Shown here one piece after another: positions 1-4,973 of a stretch of DNA of 10,893 bases. The notes beneath the pieces are model-generated. The model worked only from the letters and a program-made list of their open reading frames with translations. It searched no databases and had not been told where the DNA came from. The stretch covers positions 1-10,893 of the forward strand of contig JAICKM010000170.1 in NCBI GenBank assembly GCA_025927935.1, read 5' to 3'. The translations under genes were made by a program, and so were the position numbers. Source of the stretch: Chloroflexia bacterium (lineage in GTDB: Bacteria > Chloroflexota > Chloroflexia > QHBQ01 > JADMIH01). Within the stretch, counting starts at the first letter, position 1. The number at the start of each line of letters is the position of its first letter.

Positions 1-77
1 ACAGCGGGATGTCCGACACGGCGGGCCGCGATATCAACAACGGCGGCAACACCGTCCGCCTGGACGAGGAACCCTAA
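1..77 (+). CDS. C-terminal end of an unidentified protein (partial)
   Basis: An open frame enters from the left edge and ends with TAA at 75-77. It gives a hydrophilic tail of 24 residues, ending in Val-Arg-Leu-Asp-Glu-Glu-Pro, with Gly, Asn and Asp before it. This is too short for any family assignment. The case for a real gene end is the strong rho-independent terminator that begins 23 bases after the stop on the same strand. The other two plus-strand frames give Arg-rich peptides without a stop near that terminator. Confidence 0.55.
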   Translation, partial: SGMSDTAGRDINNGGNTVRLDEEP

Positions 78-99
78 GCAACCCCGCATCCCGGATACG

Positions 100-133
100 A
101 AAGACCTCTCCCCATTGCGGGAGAGGTCTTTTT
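100..133 (+). terminator. Rho-independent terminator
   Basis: A perfect 12-bp stem (101-112 with 119-130, extended by A100-T131) closes a six-base loop (CATTGC) and runs into TTTT at 129-133. It ends the partial gene at the left edge. The minus strand reads the same hairpin but with only TTT before a C, so it may also weakly stop transcripts from the minus-strand gene at 218-1264. Confidence 0.93.
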
Positions 134-174
134 ATTGCTCCTACCAGCGCCGAATACTGCGGCCCCACCGCGAT

Positions 175-213
175 GTATGGCTTATGCCATACTCCGGCCA
201 GGCCGGCCTGGCC
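175..213. repeat. Two adjacent palindromes downstream of the MetE-like gene
   Basis: Two inverted repeats lie three bases apart. The first is GTATGGC-TTAT-GCCATAC (175-192), a 7-bp stem with a 4-base loop. The second is an uninterrupted 18-bp palindrome, GGCCAGGCC-GGCCTGGCC (196-213). They lie just beyond the stop codon (218-220) of the minus-strand gene. Neither is followed by a T-run on either strand, so they do not look like classical terminators. They could protect the 3' end of that mRNA or be a copy of a dispersed intergenic element. Confidence 0.7.
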
Positions 214-217
214 CCGT

Positions 218-1264
218 CTATTTACCGCTCACGGGCGCCGCCACATCAGCGTGAATACGCAGTAAGTCCGGGATCGTCGCGGCGGGCCGCCGCCCCAGGC
301 CGCACTCCGTCCCGACGCCAAAGACCGGCACCGTCCGCTGCGCGGCGGCGATGCGGCGCCGCGTCCCCTCCCGTCCATCAGTATAATGCACCAGGCCGAG
401 ATACAATTCCGTCTCCGGATGCAGGTGCAGGTTTCGTAAGGGCGCGAAGTAGGCGTCGTCGCTGCGGTCGCGTGGCACCGGTAGGTGAATCCAATTGAGC
501 GACCGCTTGAGGCCCGCGGCAATGCCGTTCGCCACCGAGACGAGCCGGGCGGTATCGCCCGGCTGCGTGAAATGCTGGTGGCCCGCGTCGCCGTAGCATA
601 GATGATAGCCTAGCTCGACATCCGCGGGCACCGCCGCGCCCAGGCGCACCAGCCTTGCGACCAGGCCGGCTTCATCTGCCTGGAGGCCCGTGGGAAAGGC
701 CCCCTCCAGAATCCCGAACTCCACGGCCACATCCCACTGGATGGCGAGTTGATCGTGCGGGACGGTATCGACAATCTCGCGCAGTTCCTCCAGCAGGCGG
801 GCCTCATAGCCCGGCTCCGTTGCCGCTTGATCCGGGGGCGCCACAAAAAAGGCGACGGTGGCGACCGCTGTGGGTAAGCTCACCTGGAACCGCGCCCCCG
901 CCGGAAGCTCGCCGGCCTGCTGCAAGCGCTGGAACGTGACCCAGGACTCCCTGGCCGCGTCCGCATAGCCCAGGTTCTCGAAGCGGATCTCCGCCGCGGG
1001 AGTGGGTGTGCGGAGCCGGAAATGGGGCAGGGGCGAATACTCGCTGTCGGTGGGCACCAGTTCAAACAGCGGGTGTTGCATCAGCACCCCGGCCTGCCAC
1101 CCGATCCAGTTGGTTCGCACGCCCGTCTCGCCGTCGGGGATCCGCCGCAGCCGCCCGCCCAGGATGTCGTTCGCCGTGCGGAACACCTGCTCCGCGTTCT
1201 CCAGCGGCACGCTCCCCACGAGATGGACACCCTGCGGGCCGGCATTCTGATCGCTTGTGGTCAT
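218..1264 (-). CDS. MetE/UROD-superfamily protein (cobalamin-independent methyltransferase-like)
   Basis: The product is 348 residues. The start is the ATG at 1264 because AGGAGA stands six bases upstream; the longer frame to 1375 would begin at the predicted transcription start. The N-terminal part (His14-Leu-Val-Gly-Ser, then Arg41-Ile-Pro-Asp-Gly-Glu) and the overall layout resemble proteins of the UROD/MetE-like superfamily. In the C-terminal half, His221-Leu-Cys223 matches the His-x-Cys zinc pair of MetE, and Cys321 in Glu-Cys-Gly-Leu-Gly-Arg-Arg matches the distal zinc Cys of MetE (DCGLKTR). The glutamate ligand of MetE is not evident; Asn-Trp-Ile-His260 occupies about that place. At 348 residues it is close to the MetE catalytic domain alone, without the N-terminal half. 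The methyl donor and acceptor cannot be told. It seems to be transcribed alone from an extended -10 promoter. Superfamily membership is fairly secure; true methionine synthase activity is doubtful. Confidence 0.8.
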   Translation of the reverse strand: MTTSDQNAGPQGVHLVGSVPLENAEQVFRTANDILGGRLRRIPDGETGVRTNWIGWQAGVLMQHPLFELVPTDSEYSPLPHFRLRTPTPAAEIRFENLGYADAARESWVTFQRLQQAGELPAGARFQVSLPTAVATVAFFVAPPDQAATEPGYEARLLEELREIVDTVPHDQLAIQWDVAVEFGILEGAFPTGLQADEAGLVARLVRLGAAVPADVELGYHLCYGDAGHQHFTQPGDTARLVSVANGIAAGLKRSLNWIHLPVPRDRSDDAYFAPLRNLHLHPETELYLGLVHYTDGREGTRRRIAAAQRTVPVFGVGTECGLGRRPAATIPDLLRIHADVAAPVSGK

Positions 1265-1380
1265 CGCTTGTCTCCTCTTGCTGCGCGTAGCGCGGTGTCT
1301 GCGCGCTTGGCCGGCGGCTCGCCTGCGAGTGGGGAAATGAGAACTCGCTAGGAATAAGCCTGAACTCACTTGCACCGGCT

Positions 1381-1389
1381 ATTATACCA
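1381..1389 (-). promoter_or_regulatory. Extended -10 promoter for the MetE-like gene
   Basis: The minus strand reads TGGTATAAT: a perfect TATAAT (complement of 1381-1386) preceded by the TGn extension. No good -35 hexamer is found 16-18 bases upstream (GGTCGT or similar), as expected for extended -10 promoters. Transcription would start near 1374, giving a leader of about 110 bases before the ATG at 1264. Confidence 0.65.
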
Positions 1390-1522
1390 CGGATTCGGAC
1401 GATACGACCGGGAGATTAGTAGTGAACGTAGGGATCTTCCTTGCAGAAGCCGGTGGGCCGGGTGCTAACCGGAGCAGGCATCCGGCGCCGCCGGGCGCGC
1501 AATTACCGCCGGTGCGCCACAC

Positions 1523-1551
1523 TTGACGCTCTCGCACGTTTACGTTAGTAT
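1523..1551 (+). promoter_or_regulatory. Sigma-70-type promoter for the 85-residue gene
   Basis: TTGACG (1523-1528, 5 of 6 to consensus) is followed after exactly 17 bases by TAGTAT (1546-1551, 4 of 6). The start would be near 1558, giving a leader of about 88 bases to the ATG at 1646. It is the only plausible promoter between the divergent genes in this direction. Confidence 0.6.
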
Positions 1552-1576
1552 ACACGAGGATCAGGGTTGCCGGGCG

Positions 1577-1645
1577 GGGCCACCGCGGCCCGCGCAATCC
1601 GCCGGAGGGAACTGGGGCACGGCCCAGTCGTATAGGAGCCTATAC
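1577..1645 (+). promoter_or_regulatory. Structured 5' leader with palindrome around the ribosome-binding site
   Basis: Three hairpins are possible in succession: GGGCC/GGCCC (1577-1591), ACTGGG/CCCAGT (1611-1628) and GTATAGG-AG-CCTATAC (1630-1645). The last is a 16-bp palindrome, perfect except for its 2-base spacer, that ends one base before the ATG and contains the Shine-Dalgarno AGGAG (1634-1638). As RNA it would form a 6-bp stem with a GAGC loop, partly hiding the ribosome-binding site. As DNA it could equally be an operator. Confidence 0.6.
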
Positions 1646-1903
1646 ATGATTCAAGAACTCGTCCGCGATATTTACGAATCGGCGTCGATGGATTGGGCCA
1701 CGTCCGAGAAGGTGGCCTACACCATGCTCCAGTTCCTGGAGCGCAAACTGCCCCCGGATGACTATGCCCATATCCAGAAATACATCCTGGGCTATCACAC
1801 CTACACGTTGCCGCCGTCGACCGCCTACGTGGGCTATGGCGAGACCCCGCCCTCGCAGGCCGACACCGGCCGCCAGTTGGGCAGCCCGGTCGCTCCGCTC
1901 TAG
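1646..1903 (+). CDS. Small conserved-looking protein of unknown function (85 aa)
   Basis: The start is the ATG at 1646, with AGGAG seven bases upstream; the longer frame to 1523 would begin at the -35 hexamer of the predicted promoter and is rejected. Residues 1-50 look mostly helical and amphipathic (Ile2-Gln-Glu-Leu-Val, then Thr26-Met-Leu-Gln-Phe-Leu-Glu-Arg-Lys-Leu-Pro-Pro). Residues 50-85 are rich in Tyr, Thr, Pro and Gly and are probably disordered. There is no signal peptide, membrane segment or Cys. The Phe-Leu-x-x-Lys-Leu-Pro stretch faintly recalls small helical DUF2267-like proteins, but this is only a resemblance. The gene is monocistronic: its own promoter precedes it and a strong terminator starts 11 bases after the stop. 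The function is unknown. Confidence 0.75.
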   Translation: MIQELVRDIYESASMDWATSEKVAYTMLQFLERKLPPDDYAHIQKYILGYHTYTLPPSTAYVGYGETPPSQADTGRQLGSPVAPL

Positions 1904-1913
1904 CCGCACGCCG

Positions 1914-1950
1914 AAAGCCCCCGCAACCATCACGGTCACGGGGGCTTTTT
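1914..1950 (+). terminator. Rho-independent terminator shared by convergent genes
   Basis: AAAGCCCCCG (1914-1923) pairs fully with CGGGGGCTTT (1939-1948), a 10-bp stem, with an inner ACC/GGT pairing in the loop, then T-run 1946-1950. It ends the 85-residue gene. Read from the minus strand the hairpin is followed by only three T, so it may also serve, less efficiently, the polyprenyl synthase gene arriving from the right. Confidence 0.92.
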
Positions 1951-1993
1951 CATGCCTCGGTCCGATATACAATTGCCTCCACGGCCACGGTAG

Positions 1994-2014
1994 GGGCCGG
2001 TTTGAAATCGGCCC
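1994..2014 (-). repeat. Near-palindrome just past the polyprenyl synthase stop
   Basis: GGGCCG (1994-1999) and CGGCCC (2009-2014) flank a centre in which TTT and AAA can also pair, giving an almost continuous 21-base palindrome. It starts nine bases beyond the stop (2024-2026) of the minus-strand gene. There is no T-run, so it is more likely a 3'-end stabilising or pausing hairpin ahead of the terminator at 1914-1950. Confidence 0.5.
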
Positions 2015-2023
2015 GCCTGTCCG

Positions 2024-3202
2024 CTAATACGACCGCTGGACTACGTACTCCGCGACGTTGTATAGCAGCGTCCGCGCCGCACTTTCCGGCACCTTCTCCA
2101 GCAGCGCTTGCGCCGCGCGGGCATACTCCGCCGCCCGTTGCAGGGCCAACCGCACCCCATCAGACCCGGCGATGCGCGCGATCAACTCGCTGATCGCCTG
2201 CTCCTGCTCCGGCGTGGAGCTATGCTTATCCGACCCTTCGGCGGCCTGCCCGAAGACATACCCGCTGCCCTTGACCAGTTGCGGGATGCGCCCGATCCAG
2301 GTGTGCCACTCGTCCGGATGGGCCTGCGCGAAGCGCGTCACCGGCAGCGTCAGGTGGCCCTGGCGCAGGTCGCTGCCCACCGGCTTGCCCAGTTCGGCCT
2401 CCGTGCTGGTGAAGTCCAGTACATCGTCTACGATCTGGAAGGCGCGGCCTAGCGCCAGCCCGTAGCCGTGCAGCGCGGCGATCTGCTCCGGCGGCGCCCC
2501 GGCCAGCATGGCGCCCGTCTGCGCCGACGTGGCAAACAACGCCGCTGTCTTGCCGGTGATCCGGCGCTCGTACTCCTCGTCGGTGGGCAGCAGCGCCAGA
2601 TCGTCGGCCACCGTGCGGTCGGCCAGGGCCACCGGCGGGTTCTCGCTGGTCGCCAGTTCCAGGCCCAGCCCGGCGGCCAACCCCGGCATCGAGGTGAAGG
2701 CGTTGCGGAACATCTGCCGCAGTTCGCCGTCGCACAACTGGCGCAGGCTATCGGCGAAGCGGGCAATCACCTGCACATGCTCCGTCTCGGTGATCAGCAC
2801 GGCGGCGCGGGCGAACAGATAGTCCCCGGCCAGCACCGTCGCCGCCGGACTCATCCAGGCATTCAACGTGGGCAGACCACGCCGCACATACGAATTGTCG
2901 ATCAGGTCGTCGTGGACCAGGCTCGCCGTATGTAGCGTCTCCATCGCCGCGCCGAGCGCCACCACGCGCCGGGCTTCCACCGGCTCGGGTCCGGCCTGCG
3001 TTGCCAGGATCGCCAGCGCCGGGCGCAGCCGCTTGCCGCCGCTACCGAATACCCGGTCCAGCGCGATCTGGAACAGCGGGAACTCCTCGTCGCCGGTGGT
3101 CCGCAGCTTCGCTTCGACGGCTTCCATCTGCGCCCGGATCGGCGTAAACAACGTTTTCAAGCTTATGGCAGGGGCCGCACTCACAGTGGCAGTGGCTACC
3201 AT
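2024..3202 (-). CDS. Polyprenyl diphosphate synthase (long-chain trans-isoprenyl type)
   Basis: The product is 392 residues from the ATG at 3202, which has GAGGAGGG about nine bases upstream; a further ATG at 3244 has no comparable site. All hallmarks of trans-isoprenyl diphosphate synthases are present. These are Gly55-Gly-Lys-Arg-Leu-Arg-Pro (diphosphate binding), the first Asp-rich motif DDLID (98-102), Lys218-Thr, the second motif DDVLD (259-263), and GKPVGSDL followed by Thr-Leu-Pro (272-287). The residues four and five before the first Asp are Ser94 and Ala93. Both are small, which in this family goes with long products, as in octaprenyl synthase, so a quinone side-chain role is likely. 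The enzyme adds isopentenyl diphosphate units to an allylic primer in the cytoplasm. It is longer than the usual 320-330 residues because of two extra stretches (about 168-206 and 300-340). A consensus promoter lies 88 bases upstream. Confidence 0.93.
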   Translation of the reverse strand: MVATATVSAAPAISLKTLFTPIRAQMEAVEAKLRTTGDEEFPLFQIALDRVFGSGGKRLRPALAILATQAGPEPVEARRVVALGAAMETLHTASLVHDDLIDNSYVRRGLPTLNAWMSPAATVLAGDYLFARAAVLITETEHVQVIARFADSLRQLCDGELRQMFRNAFTSMPGLAAGLGLELATSENPPVALADRTVADDLALLPTDEEYERRITGKTAALFATSAQTGAMLAGAPPEQIAALHGYGLALGRAFQIVDDVLDFTSTEAELGKPVGSDLRQGHLTLPVTRFAQAHPDEWHTWIGRIPQLVKGSGYVFGQAAEGSDKHSSTPEQEQAISELIARIAGSDGVRLALQRAAEYARAAQALLEKVPESAARTLLYNVAEYVVQRSY

Positions 3203-3289
3203 CCTAACTAACCCTCCTCGCACGGCGCCCGCGCGAACTGGCAAGATTGCGAACCTGGGGCCGGGATCTAGATAGTTCCCGGCTCTCTC

Positions 3290-3318
3290 ATTATAGCGCG
3301 GTCCTATAGAAATGTCAA
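3290..3318 (-). promoter_or_regulatory. Perfect-consensus sigma-70 promoter for the polyprenyl synthase
   Basis: On the minus strand TTGACA (complement of 3313-3318) and TATAAT (complement of 3290-3295) are both 6 of 6 and separated by exactly 17 bases. An A/T-rich tract (3319-3345) upstream could serve as an UP element. The transcript would start near 3283, giving an 80-base leader before the ATG at 3202. Nothing else in the window is so close to consensus. Confidence 0.9.
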
Positions 3319-3388
3319 TAATTTCATAAAACTGTGAAAACTCAAGAGGGGGAGGTTGTACTCCTGCTTGTGCGTCAGTTGCCCATGC

Positions 3389-3799
3389 TTAGCCGCGCGG
3401 CTGCGCGACCGGTGTGAGGGTAGCAAAGACCCGGCTCTTGCGCACAAAGCGATAGCTGCAACGGTCGGGCAACTCGCCGAGGTTGTTCAGGGGGAAATCC
3501 CGGCAGATCTTGGGCCGGTGCTCATAGATTCCGCAACTGGCCTTGCCGTCATACCAGCGCAGGTTGCGGCAGCGCCAGACCGGCACGCCGTCGTCCCGGT
3601 GGTAGGCCACGACCAGGTGCTGCCGGATATCCACGATGTCCAGGTTGTCACTGCGTGATGCGTCGCGTTCCTCGCCCGTCACGGGGTCGGGTTCGACCAG
3701 CAAGATTCGCTCGCAGCACACCCCGCACTGCGCGCACGTCCCGATCAGAAACGCCTCGTCGCTCTCGCGCCCCGACATACTGACTTGTAATTCCGCCAT
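3389..3799 (-). CDS. YkgJ-family cysteine cluster protein
   Basis: The product is 136 residues from the ATG at 3799; the upstream part of the frame (to 3877) reads as Pro/Ala/Arg-rich sequence and is left out. The ribosome-binding site is weak (AGGAT about nine bases upstream). Eight cysteines are arranged as in the YkgJ family: Cys22-x2-Cys25-Gly-x-Cys28-Cys29, then Cys77, Cys89, Cys99 and Cys114, with the typical Cys-Gly-Ile-Tyr-Glu-His-Arg-Pro and Cys-Arg-Asp-Phe-Pro stretches (89-103). The family is thought to bind zinc or an Fe-S cluster in the cytoplasm; no reaction is established. The gene lies between the AHSA1 protein gene (129 bases upstream, same strand) and the polyprenyl synthase. 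I see no clear promoter of its own, so it may be co-transcribed with the gene upstream. Confidence 0.87.
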   Translation of the reverse strand: MAELQVSMSGRESDEAFLIGTCAQCGVCCERILLVEPDPVTGEERDASRSDNLDIVDIRQHLVVAYHRDDGVPVWRCRNLRWYDGKASCGIYEHRPKICRDFPLNNLGELPDRCSYRFVRKSRVFATLTPVAQPRG

Positions 3800-3928
3800 A
3801 ATCGTGTATCCTGGCGCCCGCCGGGGCAGGGGCCACGCGGCGGGACAAGCGCCGGAACCGCCGGCGGTCCTCAACAATATCGCGCTTGGACTCTTTGCTC
3901 CACGCGGTGTGACTAATCCGCCGGCTCC

Positions 3929-4405
3929 CTACTCGACATAGAGCGCCAGTTTGTCGAGAGTCGACCGCGTACCGGCCTCATTGTCCGCCGGTCGAATGCC
4001 CGGCGGAAGGTCTTTGAATACGATAGATACGGTTGTTCCGCTGTCTGCGGCCTCCAATGTGACCTCCATGATCATCGCTCCTGCGAAGGCCGGATCGACC
4101 GAATCAAAGGTTATCGCTTCAACGATTTTGCTCGGTGGCGTAAGTTCCACAAACCGGGCCGTATATCGATCTTCCCTTTCTGAAGTCTTACCGCGGGAGG
4201 TTTGTTGGGATGCAGGATAATACAGCGACATCTCATAACCGCCCCCAACGCGGTACTCGAAACTGTGGACTTCGCCGATCATGTCGCCGGGTACCAGCCA
4301 CACAGCCAACGCTGCGGGATCGGTAAAGGCTCGATAGACAGCTTCCGGCGGTGCCTTGATAAATTTCGCGTTATGCGTGCCGGCGCGTGAGTTCGCGTCT
4401 GTCAT
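3929..4405 (-). CDS. AHSA1/SRPBCC-domain protein
   Basis: The product is 158 residues from the ATG at 4405, with AAGGGAT about seven bases upstream. The sequence follows the AHSA1 branch of the START/SRPBCC fold. It has Ile16-Lys-Ala-Pro-Pro-Glu-Ala-Val-Tyr with a Thr-Asp-Pro turn and Trp36, then Val53-Gly-Gly-Gly-Tyr, and a Phe-Val-Glu-Leu-Thr-Pro-Pro strand (85-91). The C-terminal helix carries Gly136-Ile-Arg-Pro-Ala-Asp-Asn-Glu-Ala-Gly. Such proteins form a hydrophobic cavity; the ligand here is unknown, and the family name (activator of Hsp90 ATPase homologue) does not imply that role. The single domain fills the usual length. The gene is clearly less GC-rich (about 53-55% in the stretches I counted) than the genes around it, with many A- and T-ending codons, which may point to later acquisition. 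It stands 67 bases after a small gene on the same strand. Confidence 0.88.
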   Translation of the reverse strand: MTDANSRAGTHNAKFIKAPPEAVYRAFTDPAALAVWLVPGDMIGEVHSFEYRVGGGYEMSLYYPASQQTSRGKTSEREDRYTARFVELTPPSKIVEAITFDSVDPAFAGAMIMEVTLEAADSGTTVSIVFKDLPPGIRPADNEAGTRSTLDKLALYVE

Positions 4406-4472
4406 GGACGTATCCCTTCGCCATCGGGTCGGGAATGCTCCGGTTGCGCCAGCCCGGCGCTAGAGCAGCGCA

Positions 4473-4742
4473 TCAGGGCGTCGGCCCCGGCGCGCACCGG
4501 CCCAGCGAGCGGCGATTGTGATCGAACAGCTCCAGCGTGGCCGGGTCGATGTAGAGGTTCGCGTGGCGGGCGGCCTCGCCAACGGCCTGCTGGGTCGCCG
4601 CATCCCCGGCGACGGCATAGCGCCGCCCGGCCCAGACCAGCGCCCGCGCCCGCCCATCCGAAGCAAACACGACCTGGCCCACATGGCCCAGCGCCGGCTG
4701 CGGGCTGCCCGGTTTCGGATTCATCGGATTCATCGGGTCCAT
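4473..4742 (-). CDS. Small protein of unknown function (89 aa)
   Basis: The start is the ATG at 4742, chosen for GGGAGG seven bases upstream. The product begins with a short repeat (Met-Asp-Pro-Met-Asn-Pro-Met-Asn-Pro), then a Pro/Gly linker. A core at about 19-82 alternates hydrophobic and charged residues (Gly22-Gln-Val-Val-Phe-Ala-Ser-Asp-Gly; Asn62-Leu-Tyr-Ile-Asp-Pro; Leu70-Glu-Leu-Phe-Asp) and could form a small beta-rich domain with one helix. There is no signal peptide or membrane segment, and a single Cys (83). I do not recognise the family. A competing frame on the same strand (4402-4767) gives a Gly/Arg/Pro-rich product with no domain-like pattern and is less likely. It probably shares a transcript with the AHSA1 gene 67 bases downstream. 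Confidence 0.6.
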   Translation of the reverse strand: MDPMNPMNPKPGSPQPALGHVGQVVFASDGRARALVWAGRRYAVAGDAATQQAVGEAARHANLYIDPATLELFDHNRRSLGRCAPGPTP

Positions 4743-4762
4743 TGGGCGTCCTCCCTGCCGGG

Positions 4763-4771
4763 ATCATACCA
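4763..4771 (-). promoter_or_regulatory. Possible extended -10 promoter
   Basis: The minus strand reads TGGTATGAT: a TGn extension followed by TATGAT (5 of 6). It would start transcription near 4756, leaving a very short leader that only just contains the GGGAGG of the 89-residue gene. The -35 region (GTAGGG) is poor. The core and its left flank (CCGTGGTAT) are the same as in the promoter at 1381-1389. Confidence 0.45.
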
Positions 4772-4883
4772 CGGCGATCCTGTAGCCCTACCTTAATAGT
4801 AGCGGAGTCGGGCCTGCGCCGTCAAGCCGGAAGGGTCGTTCTGTAGGGGATAAAAGAACGAGGAATGTATCATATTTGTTACG

Positions 4884-4912
4884 TTGCGCCCGCTGCCGGG
4901 TTATGTTAGAAT
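4884..4912 (+). promoter_or_regulatory. Promoter of the signalling cluster
   Basis: TTGCGC (4884-4889) and TAGAAT (4907-4912) stand exactly 17 bases apart, and TGT (4904-4906) supplies an extended -10 element. The start would fall near 4919, about 55 bases before the TTG start codon at 4974. It is the only convincing promoter for the three plus-strand genes up to 9093. Confidence 0.7.
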
Positions 4913-4973
4913 TGCACCAGTACCGCCGCCAGAGGTCGGGTTATATCGGCGTGCGGTCCGCAGGAGGCCCCTT

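Larger units (their letters stand above)
1265..1645. other. Divergent intergenic control region
   Basis: This 381-base gap separates the minus-strand MetE-like gene from the plus-strand 85-residue gene. It holds one promoter for each direction (at 1381-1389 and 1523-1551), a leader of about 110 bases for the minus-strand gene and a structured leader of about 90 bases for the plus-strand gene. The minus-strand leader can form a short GCGCG/CGCGC hairpin, but I recognise no riboswitch. Between about 1390 and 1522 I see nothing definable. Open frames here are Arg/Pro/Gly-rich and look non-coding. Confidence 0.6.

Noticed and set aside
1265..1375. N-terminal extension of the MetE-like protein, or a riboswitch in its leader
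   Set aside because: The extension would start at the predicted transcription start and is Arg/Ala/Ser-rich; the leader shows only a short GC hairpin and no riboswitch pattern I recognise.
1382..1597. 71-codon minus-strand frame in the divergent region
   Set aside because: It covers two predicted promoters, has no convincing ribosome-binding site and a Pro/Arg/Gly-rich product.
4402..4767. 121-codon minus-strand frame overlapping the 89-residue gene
   Set aside because: Gly/Arg/Pro-rich and without a domain-like pattern; the overlapping frame at 4473-4742 has the better ribosome-binding site and a more protein-like composition.
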